Shown: one piece after another, positions 1 to 4,939 of the stretch
Position numbering within the stretch: the stretch's first letter is position 1
Layout of the letters: the number at the start of each line of letters is the position of its first letter
From: an uncultured Akkermansia sp.
GTDB taxonomy: Bacteria; Verrucomicrobiota; Verrucomicrobiia; Verrucomicrobiales; Akkermansiaceae
Direction of reading: 5' to 3'
Length of the DNA stretch: 5,016 nucleotides
NCBI GenBank assembly: GCA_904501975.1
Contig: CAJGCZ010000088.1
Coordinates: 1-5,016 of the forward strand
Program-made: the position numbers and the translations under genes
The notes under the pieces: model-generated
What the model saw: only the letters and a program-made list of their open reading frames with translations
Told to the model about the DNA's origin: nothing
The model's database searches: none

Positions 1-870
1 CTTCTCCAGCTCTTCGTAATAAGCGGCGGCTTTATCCGGCTGATTAATTTTGGTGCAAATGCGAGCAGCCTGCAAGGTAGCAATGCTGCGCTGCTGCTCA
101 TTCTCATTTGCAGCCCCCAAGAACAGCTCAAACTGCTCCAACGCCGTGCGCAAGTTGTCATCGCCACCAATATCCGTCAGCAACTGGGCATAGGCATAAT
201 GGGCAGCACCCTGAATATGCGCCGGCACATCCGGAGAGTTGGTCTTAAAGTATTTCTCATACAGAGACAAGGCCGATTTCTGAGACTCAGCTGCAGCCTT
301 ACCACTCTGGTTTTGCGCCAGCAGGGTATACACACGAGCACGGCGATAACGAGCATCATACACCAACTGGTTATTGGTGCTGAACTTCTCTACCAAGGCG
401 TAGTTTTGCGCTGCCTCTTGCAAGGACTGTGCGCTATCTGCATAGTTAAGCGCGCGGTTAAAATGATAAGTGGCCAACTTGTAGGCCGCAGAGGCCACAA
501 AGTCATCCTTCTTCCCCTCCTTACCGGCGGAGGTCAGCTCTTTATACACCTCACGGGAGAGCTCTTTTTGGCCTATCTCCTCAGCGCAAGTGGCACGCAT
601 ATAAAGCGCTTTGGTTTTGAGCGGAGAGTTGGGGAAATCCTTGACAAAGGTTTGCTGCAGCTCGCAAACGCGAGTGAGAATATTTTTGCGTGTAGCATCA
701 TCCAGCCCTGCAACATGGCCTTGGCGGTATAACTGCTCGGCAATGGCGTAAGTATCACGCTCGCGGTTAGCAGTCAGTTCATCTGTAGCAGCCCGTTTGG
801 AGGCAGGCGCTGCGGCAGCCACACCCACACTCACGGCGAGCAGTCCGCTTAAAATTGTTGTTACATTCAT
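1..870 (-). CDS. Exported TPR-repeat protein, 3' end cut by window edge
   Basis: The frame is open from an ATG at 870 through base 1 (290 codons, no stop), so the C-terminus lies outside the window. Residues 1-20 form a Sec-type signal peptide: a short polar start, a hydrophobic core (ILSGLLAVSVGVAAA) and an Ala-rich cleavage region. The rest is hydrophilic and helical, with tetratricopeptide-like units: paired Ala/Tyr-rich helices near 64-98, 125-165, 170-208, 220-252 and 262-290, with TPR-like signatures such as ALYMRATCAEEIGQ and AAAYYEELEK. The likely role is a periplasmic scaffold. It follows exbB-exbD on the same strand after 123 bases, much as TPR proteins such as CpoB/YbgF accompany Tol motors, but I see no sequence proof of that identity. 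The ATG at 870 is the only one that precedes the signal peptide; no Shine-Dalgarno is visible. TPR assignment is fairly sure; partner and function are unknown. Confidence 0.8.
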   Translation of the reverse strand, partial: MNVTTILSGLLAVSVGVAAAAPASKRAATDELTANRERDTYAIAEQLYRQGHVAGLDDATRKNILTRVCELQQTFVKDFPNSPLKTKALYMRATCAEEIGQKELSREVYKELTSAGKEGKKDDFVASAAYKLATYHFNRALNYADSAQSLQEAAQNYALVEKFSTNNQLVYDARYRRARVYTLLAQNQSGKAAAESQKSALSLYEKYFKTNSPDVPAHIQGAAHYAYAQLLTDIGGDDNLRTALEQFELFLGAANENEQQRSIATLQAARICTKINQPDKAAAYYEELEK

Positions 871-928
871 ATCGAAACGGGGTAAAATGTTGTGTATCAG
901 AAAAACCGGAAAATGATAAACGAGAAAG

Positions 929-973
929 GGGGAAGGGTTATCGTTCTTTCATCTCAACAATCAGCCCTTCCCC
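929..973 (-). terminator. Stem-loop between exbD and the TPR gene; weak terminator or attenuator
   Basis: GGGGAAGGG (929-937) and CCCTTCCCC (965-973) form a perfect 9 bp inverted repeat. One G-T wobble and one T-A pair further inside extend it to about 11 bp, with a loop of about 23 bases. Read on the minus strand, the stem lies just after the exbD stop and is followed by an interrupted T-rich run (CTTTCTCGTTTATCATTTT). This is poorer than a classic intrinsic terminator because of the long loop and broken T tract. It may be partly read through, lowering TPR gene expression relative to exbBD, or it may be an mRNA-end stabiliser. I found no convincing promoter between it and the TPR start. Confidence 0.4.
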
Positions 974-993
974 TCTTCTGCACAAGCAACGCC

Positions 994-1506
994 TTACTGG
1001 GCAGCGGCCTTTTGGGCAGCCGCACTCTCTCCGGGCATCACTTTCTTGAATCGGATGTTGTAGACGCCGGCACTGGTGCAGGCCTCTACCACGCGCACCA
1101 CCTTCTCCCAGCGCATATCCTTATCGGCACGAATACAAACCGGCAGCTCCTTTTGGTTAGCCACCTGACGGCGCAGGGGCGCATCCAGCTCCTCCAGCTT
1201 GTATTCCTGGCGGTTGATGGTAATGACCAGCTCGCCCGGCTTTCTGCCGGCGGCAAGGTCGCGGGCGCGAATCTCGGCATCAGGCTCGTTCTCCAGCACC
1301 TCGCGGGCGTTCAAAATAATTTCTTCAATGGCGCGGGTGGCGTCTTTCTCATCACCGGCGGCGGTAGGCACCTCCACGGCCAAGTCTTGCTCGTTCAGAA
1401 TGAACTTCTGCGTTACCACGAAGAAAATCAGCAGAATAAACACCACGTCCAGCATCGGCGTGAGCTGGAACCCAAGCGGCTCCGGTACTTTTGCGTTAAG
1501 TTTCAT
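994..1506 (-). CDS. exbD: ExbD/TolR-family biopolymer transport protein
   Basis: This 170-residue protein has the full ExbD/TolR plan: a short cytoplasmic N-terminus, one membrane segment (about 18-33) and a periplasmic domain. The segment carries the family signature LTPMLDVVFILLIFF; Asp20 fits the single membrane aspartate that takes part in proton flow in ExbD/TolR. The C-terminal part (121-153: PVCIRADKDMRWEKVVRVVE, then an AGVYNI stretch) matches the conserved periplasmic fold that binds peptidoglycan or partner protein. A charged linker (50-90) rich in Glu, Asp and Ala is somewhat long, and the tail is Ala/Gln-rich. It starts 16 bases after the exbB stop, so the two are surely co-transcribed. 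No Shine-Dalgarno precedes the ATG. Family is certain; whether it works in a Ton-like or Tol-like system cannot be decided here because no TonB or TolA is present. Confidence 0.93.
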   Translation of the reverse strand: MKLNAKVPEPLGFQLTPMLDVVFILLIFFVVTQKFILNEQDLAVEVPTAAGDEKDATRAIEEIILNAREVLENEPDAEIRARDLAAGRKPGELVITINRQEYKLEELDAPLRRQVANQKELPVCIRADKDMRWEKVVRVVEACTSAGVYNIRFKKVMPGESAAAQKAAAQ

Positions 1507-1522
1507 GGCGAGTCTCTATCAA

Positions 1523-2293
1523 TCAAACGTCGGATTTGTCCATCATCTCTGTGCGGCCACCCACGTGAGAAATGCTGCCTAAGCGGGTGTCGCGATCACT
1601 CTGCACGGAAATCACGGAAAGAATGTGCGTTACGGCTACTTCCATGTCAGAAATATGTTTCTGAATGTAGTTGCGGAAAATCACATAGGCCAACATACAG
1701 GGAATGGCCAAAATAAGACCGCCGGCTGTAGTAATCATAGCCTCAGAGATACCGCCTGCCATCTGCATCTGCTTCACGCCCTCAAAGTTGCCGTGAGACA
1801 TCTGCCAGAACGTATCCATCATACCCAGCACGGTACCCAGCAAGCCCACCATCGGAGCAATGGCACCAATATCTGCCAACCAGCTGATTTGGCGGGTAAG
1901 AATGTTGGCCTGGCGGGTTGCCTCTGCTGCGGCCACCTCGCGAATAGCATCCATATTAGCTCGCAAGTTACGCTGAATGAACAGAATAATAACATTGACC
2001 GTGCGGGAGAAGCTGGAGCCGTCTCGCTCGCTCAATGCCAACAGGCCGGAGTAATCCTTGCGGCGAATGTATGTCTCAAACGTGGTGACAATGTCCTTCG
2101 GCAACACGGCAGACGGGCGCGTTGTCCAAGAGCAGATGAAAATCGTCATGAAGGCTACGACAGACAGCACCAGCAGGCCCCACATCAGCGGGCCGCCCTT
2201 CTCAAATATATCCACTAAACCGAAATTTTCGGCAGTCTTAGCGGCAGCTTTTGTCGTATCAGCAAGTAGCAGTGTTATCATAGCAGTGTTCAT
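1523..2293 (-). CDS. exbB: ExbB/TolQ/MotA-family proton channel protein
   Basis: This is the channel-forming subunit of the inner-membrane motor that uses the proton gradient to drive an outer-membrane process. The 256 residues contain three membrane segments: about 37-57 (WGLLVLSVVAFMTIFICSW), 138-160 and 183-207. The last two carry the MotA/TolQ/ExbB hallmarks (IAPMVGLLGTVLGMMDTF, then GGISEAMITTAGGLILAIP), with Thr residues in the third helix where the proton path is expected. A cytoplasmic domain lies between segments 1 and 2. The first 30 residues form a weakly hydrophobic, Ala-rich extension. I chose the ATG at 2293. An in-frame TTG at 2344 would add 17 residues, but it lies inside the predicted -35 box and those residues (GGG, Cys, charged) resemble no ExbB N-terminus. 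exbD follows 16 bases downstream. Confidence 0.93.
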   Translation of the reverse strand: MNTAMITLLLADTTKAAAKTAENFGLVDIFEKGGPLMWGLLVLSVVAFMTIFICSWTTRPSAVLPKDIVTTFETYIRRKDYSGLLALSERDGSSFSRTVNVIILFIQRNLRANMDAIREVAAAEATRQANILTRQISWLADIGAIAPMVGLLGTVLGMMDTFWQMSHGNFEGVKQMQMAGGISEAMITTAGGLILAIPCMLAYVIFRNYIQKHISDMEVAVTHILSVISVQSDRDTRLGSISHVGGRTEMMDKSDV

Positions 2294-2315
2294 GAATCGC
2301 GTTTTGTTCGGCAGA

Positions 2316-2344
2316 ATTCTATCGCATCCCCCTCCATTATTCAA
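2316..2344 (-). promoter_or_regulatory. Predicted sigma70-type promoter for exbBD
   Basis: On the minus strand, TTGAAT (2344-2339) and TAGAAT (2321-2316) are separated by exactly 17 bases and match the -35 and -10 consensus at 4 and 5 of 6 positions. Transcription would start near 2309, giving a leader of only about 16 bases before the ATG at 2293. An A/T-only tract (about 2364-2378) lies upstream and might act as an UP-like element. This is a motif match only; the consensus of this organism is unknown. A second, poorer pair (TTGATA, 19-base spacer, AATAAT) overlaps it upstream. Confidence 0.4.
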
Positions 2345-2414
2345 GCAGTTTGCATGTCTGTATCAAAAAATTATTTTTCGGTGCAGCAAGGGAGAGAAGA
2401 AGTCGCCCATTTTG

Positions 2415-3176
2415 TTATCTCTCACTAACGCGGCGGGGCTGTTGCTTCTGCATATTATCATCCAAGGGGAAGTTGTAGCGATAGCAGGTGCCGCGATCGG
2501 AGAGGAAGTAGTGCCACCACTCTTTACTGTAGTTGCGAAGGCCGACGGCGGCCATGGCGTCTCTTAATTTGAGGCGATTGGCCTGTTGTTGGGGGGTGAT
2601 TAGGTTTGTGCAGGTGGCGGAGGAGACATCCAGCAGGTCGTGGCGGCCGCCCATGTCGAGCTCTTTCCCTGTTTTGAGGTCGATGAGGGTGAGGTCGACG
2701 GCTACCCCCCAACTGTGCTCGGACACGAGGCCGATGTAGCGATTCTCGTAGATTTCTCGTTTGGTGATGTTGGGGTAAAACTCTGCCTTGGTGGAGTCAT
2801 CTGCCGTTTCGGACCACGCGTAAAAATCCTTCAGGGCGCGGGCGGGGCGATACGCATCCCACACCAGCAGGCCGAGGCCCTCCTTGGCAAGGGATTCGGA
2901 GGCTTTTTTGATAGCCTGCGCGGTATCTTTGCGCAACACGGCACGGCGGCCACCGGTGTAGCCATCGATGGGGCGACCCACAAAGTTGTCGTTGCCGCAG
3001 TATTTCAAATCCACCTTCACCAGCGGCGCTACCTCATCCAAATAACACATCTCTGCCGGCATGATGGGCACAAAGGGGGCCGCCACAGGAGCAACAACGG
3101 GTGTTGAAGTTTGGCAACCACAGACGACCAAAGCCACGGCGGATAGAAAAAGCAGACGCATCGACATGCCACGCAT
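2415..3176 (-). CDS. VanX/DdpX-like D-Ala-D-Ala dipeptidase (peptidase M15D), probable lipoprotein
   Basis: This is a zinc peptidase predicted to split D-Ala-D-Ala or related cell-wall peptides. Counting from the ATG at 3176 (253 residues), the M15D active site is complete: SEHSWGVAVD gives zinc ligands His154 and Asp161, EWWHY gives the catalytic Glu219 and third ligand His222, and DAYRP gives Arg110. Spacing matches VanX (His116, Asp123, Glu181, His184, Arg71) almost exactly: Asp to last His is 61 residues in both. The N-terminus (MRLLFLSAVALVVCGC) looks like a lipoprotein leader with Cys21 as the lipid site, although Cys at -2 is unusual. The protein would then face the periplasm, whereas VanX is cytoplasmic. 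ATGs at 3167 and 3161 are equally possible starts; the 3209 TTG is unlikely. No VanH/VanA or Dpp genes adjoin it, so peptidoglycan turnover is likelier than glycopeptide resistance. Confidence 0.9.
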   Translation of the reverse strand: MRGMSMRLLFLSAVALVVCGCQTSTPVVAPVAAPFVPIMPAEMCYLDEVAPLVKVDLKYCGNDNFVGRPIDGYTGGRRAVLRKDTAQAIKKASESLAKEGLGLLVWDAYRPARALKDFYAWSETADDSTKAEFYPNITKREIYENRYIGLVSEHSWGVAVDLTLIDLKTGKELDMGGRHDLLDVSSATCTNLITPQQQANRLKLRDAMAAVGLRNYSKEWWHYFLSDRGTCYRYNFPLDDNMQKQQPRRVSER

Positions 3177-3271
3177 GGTAGCACACTCGGCTATGATTCT
3201 CAAGCACAATATCGGATTTGAAATACGAGTTACAAATTCCGCAGGACGAATTTGGGGTTACGCTTTACAAG

Positions 3272-3305
3272 GTACACCGTACGATTGGAAATCGCAAATT
3301 TTTGC
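3272..3305. promoter_or_regulatory. Cluster of small palindromes in the divergent intergenic region
   Basis: The 202 bases between the divergent dipeptidase and serpin genes contain three short dyads in a row: GTAC-ACC-GTAC (3272-3282), CGATT-GGA-AATCG (3282-3294) and GCAAA-TT-TTTGC (3294-3305). They sit just upstream of the predicted serpin promoter, where an activator or repressor could bind. Short dyads also arise by chance in A/T-rich spacers, so this is only a possible operator. For the dipeptidase, only a weak promoter pair (TTGTAA 3235-3230, GATATT 3213-3208, 16-base spacer) can be seen on the minus strand. Confidence 0.2.
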
Positions 3306-3326
3306 TATATGTTTCGCGGTTTTCTC

Positions 3327-3355
3327 TTTTCAGGGTATTATCTGTGGTGTATAGT
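3327..3355 (+). promoter_or_regulatory. Predicted sigma70-type promoter for the serpin gene
   Basis: TTTTCA (3327-3332) and TATAGT (3350-3355) are 17 bases apart and match the -35 and -10 consensus at 4 and 5 of 6 positions. A start near 3362 would give a leader of about 17 bases, A-rich and without a Shine-Dalgarno sequence. Geometry and leader length resemble the predicted exbB promoter, which adds some support to both. Confidence 0.45.
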
Positions 3356-3378
3356 AAATAAAACACACCGTATTCCGC

Positions 3379-4482
3379 ATGATGAAAATAAAGACCCTCA
3401 CAGCCGCCCTCATGCTGGGCGCAGGGCTTGGTTTTGCCACCGAAGCCACGGACACACTTTCCCTGCAACTCTTCCGTAACTTAACCGAAAACACGGAGGG
3501 CAACATGGCCTATTCACCCACCGGGGTTGAGGCTGTTTTGCGACAGCTCAAGAGCTACAGCGCCGGAGAAACCTTGGCGGAGTTATCTGCCCTGCCCATG
3601 AGCAACAAGGCAGCCACATTCAACATCAACACCACACAGGCAGATGCCCTTTTTGTGGCAAAAAAACTCCCCTTGCAACCGAATGTGACAGATGTGGTTA
3701 CGCTGGATTTTTCCCAATCAGCCCAAGCGGCCACGACCATCAACAAGTGGTTCTCCAAGCACACCAACGGCCTCATTAACAACTTGGTGCAGGCCAATGA
3801 TTTCTCTGAACTGACAGCTTTTGTAGCCGCCAATGCTCTTTACCTCAAAGAGAAATGGGCCTTCCCCTTTGACCCGAACAACAGTTTCCCCGGCGAGTTT
3901 ACGCTGGCAGACGGAACAACGATTGAGGTGAACATGATGAGTCGCACCGCCAAATACGCTGCCGTGAAGGGTGAGGACTGGGTGGCCATGGCCCTGCCCT
4001 ATGCAGCCTCTCGCCGAGGGGGCAACAACTGCTATTTTATTGCCATTCGCCCCACCAAGGATGCTCGTGGCTTTGCTGCCAACCTCAGTGCAGACCAATA
4101 CCAAGATATCATCTCTCGCCTGCGCGCTGCCCAGCATGATGGCCCTGCCACCTGCCGAGTCATTATGCCCTCGTTTACGGTAGACGGCGCCACCCTGAGC
4201 TTGAATGACGCCTTGAAGTCCGCCGGACTCAACAGGATTTTCAGTTATGCGGATTTTTCTAAGCTTACCACAGCAGAGGACCTTTACCTGAGCAAGGTGA
4301 TGCAAAAGTGCTACGTGAGCGTGAACGAAGAGGGCACCGAGGCAGCAGCAGCAACGGCAGCAGTTGCCAACTTTAGGAGTCTGCCGCGCACGGTGGTGAT
4401 GGATCGCCCCTTCATTTGGATTATCGGCGACCTTTCCGGCAACACCACACCGCTCTTCATGGGCATTGTGGAGAAGCCCTAA
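3379..4482 (+). CDS. Secreted inhibitory serpin (serine protease inhibitor, family I4)
   Basis: This 367-residue protein is a serpin, a suicide inhibitor that traps proteases by inserting its cleaved loop into a beta-sheet. Residues 1-20 are a Sec signal peptide (cleavage probably GFA-T). Core serpin blocks follow: NMAYSPTGVEAVL (42-54), INKWFSKHTNGLINNLV (121-137), AANALYLKEKWAFPF (150-164), MPSFTVDGATLSLNDALKSAGL (263-284, the shutter/sheet region) and the C-terminal RPFIWIIGD...PLFMGIV (343-364). The hinge VNEEGTEAAAAT (315-326) has Glu-Glu-Gly at P17-P15, Thr at P14 and Ala at P12-P9, the inhibitory consensus. Twelve residues separate P1 from the conserved PF, as in alpha-1-antitrypsin, which places P1-P1' at Arg333-Ser334. 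The helix D and helix E regions are shortened. ATG codons at 3379 and 3382 are both possible. The gene is monocistronic, with its own promoter and terminator. Confidence 0.95.
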   Translation: MMKIKTLTAALMLGAGLGFATEATDTLSLQLFRNLTENTEGNMAYSPTGVEAVLRQLKSYSAGETLAELSALPMSNKAATFNINTTQADALFVAKKLPLQPNVTDVVTLDFSQSAQAATTINKWFSKHTNGLINNLVQANDFSELTAFVAANALYLKEKWAFPFDPNNSFPGEFTLADGTTIEVNMMSRTAKYAAVKGEDWVAMALPYAASRRGGNNCYFIAIRPTKDARGFAANLSADQYQDIISRLRAAQHDGPATCRVIMPSFTVDGATLSLNDALKSAGLNRIFSYADFSKLTTAEDLYLSKVMQKCYVSVNEEGTEAAAATAAVANFRSLPRTVVMDRPFIWIIGDLSGNTTPLFMGIVEKP

Positions 4483-4511
4483 CACAGCTTAGCTCCATCC
4501 GATTCAAGAAT

Positions 4512-4549
4512 CAAGGCTGAGGATACTGCATCCTCAGCCTTGTTTCTTA
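4512..4549 (+). terminator. Intrinsic terminator of the serpin gene
   Basis: CAAGGCTGAGGAT (4512-4524) and ATCCTCAGCCTTG (4530-4542) form a perfect 13 bp stem with a 5-base ACTGC loop, followed at once by TTTCTTAT. It begins 30 bases after the serpin stop. Because the stem's left flank is not A-rich, it should act mainly on the plus strand and so isolates the serpin from the repeat region downstream. Confidence 0.85.
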
Positions 4550-4610
4550 TAACAAAACACTCTGTTAAACTTTTCACCTAATAAATGGTAGTTTGTCGGC
4601 TCTCCGTACG

Positions 4611-4727
4611 ACGCACCGCAGGTGCGTTCTTCACTACAGCGCAAGCTGTTCTTCACCATCTGCCGCAGGCAGATTCTTCACCATGCCCAACGGGCATTCT
4701 TCACCACGGCGTAAGCAGTTCCTCCTC
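4611..4727. repeat. Array of five short hairpins with conserved TCTTCACY spacers
   Basis: Five short palindromes start at 4611, 4636, 4658, 4683 and 4706 (spacing 25, 22, 25, 23). Each is followed by an 8-base spacer: TCTTCACT once, TCTTCACC three times, and a decayed TCCTCCTC after the last. The units are ACGCACC-GCA-GGTGCGT, ACAGC-GCAA-GCTGT, ATCTGCC-GCA-GGCAGAT, ATGCCC-AAC-GGGCAT and ACGGC-GTAA-GCAGT (one mismatch). Stem sequences differ entirely while pairing is kept, so the fold seems to be what is conserved. It is not a CRISPR array: the constant part is only 8 bases and the variable parts are self-complementary and too short. It lies in a gene-free stretch 70 bases after the serpin terminator. 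Function is unknown; it resembles intergenic palindromic repeat families that spread without coding capacity. Confidence 0.85.
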
Positions 4728-4757
4728 TCGAATACCGCGAGCGCAGCGAGCCGAATT

Positions 4758-4864
4758 CTGAGCCCCTTTGGGGCGCTATAAAATAGCCCGGTGGTGGAGC
4801 CGCGTTAGCGGCGGAACCCCGGGTTAGACACCCATCAATTGGAACCCCGGAGGGGTGGCATAAA
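4758..4864 (+). repeat. Composite GC-rich palindromic element (REP/BIME-like), forward copy
   Basis: Three hairpin modules lie in a row. GCCCC-TTT-GGGGC (4762-4774) comes first. Next is a two-tier structure with outer arms CCCGG (4787-4791) and CCGGG (4819-4823) around an inner GCCGC-GTTA-GCGGC (4799-4812). Last is ACCCC-GGA-GGGGT (4844-4856), ending in GTGGCATAAA. A second copy in inverted orientation is at 4940-5016. No coding is credible here: the minus-strand open frame across it (4941-4678) translates the palindromes themselves. I class it as a REP/BIME-like intergenic repeat by structure. Mobilisation by a REP-type transposase is a guess, and none is in the window. Confidence 0.8.
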
Positions 4865-4939
4865 GGGTTGCGTCCTGTTGTAGTTCGTTTATTATCTATG
4901 GTATTGCAAGGAAAACATGAGTAAATATTGAAGCCTCGC

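Noticed and set aside
199..732. A 177-codon open frame on the plus strand opposite the TPR gene.
   Set aside because: The minus-strand frame is open for the whole 290 codons with a signal peptide and TPR-like helices, while this one has no recognisable feature.
892..1716. A 274-codon open frame on the plus strand opposite exbD and the end of exbB.
   Set aside because: It is antisense to two clear family members, has no recognisable domain, and its composition follows from the codon structure of exbD/exbB.
2294..2344. An upstream TTG start at 2344 for exbB, with a GGAGGGG sequence nearby.
   Set aside because: The TTG falls inside the predicted -35 box, the added residues look non-coding, and the GGAGGGG lies too far (over 35 bases) from the ATG at 2293 to be its ribosome binding site.
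2361..2380. A/T-only near-palindrome (AAAAATTATTTTT) considered as a terminator of the dipeptidase gene.
   Set aside because: The stem has no G-C pairs and would be too weak; it is more plausibly an A/T-rich upstream promoter element.
2415..3176. Vancomycin resistance by the VanX-like enzyme.
   Set aside because: There are no VanH, VanA-type ligase or VanRS genes in the window, the enzyme seems to be exported, and Gram-negative bacteria are generally shielded from glycopeptides by the outer membrane.
3718..4485. A 255-codon open frame on the minus strand opposite the serpin.
   Set aside because: It is His/Gly/Cys-rich without domains and lies fully within a well-supported serpin gene; it is a shadow of GC-rich third positions.
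4611..4727. A possible CRISPR array.
   Set aside because: The constant part is only 8 bases, the variable parts are self-complementary and 14-17 bases long, and no cas gene is present.
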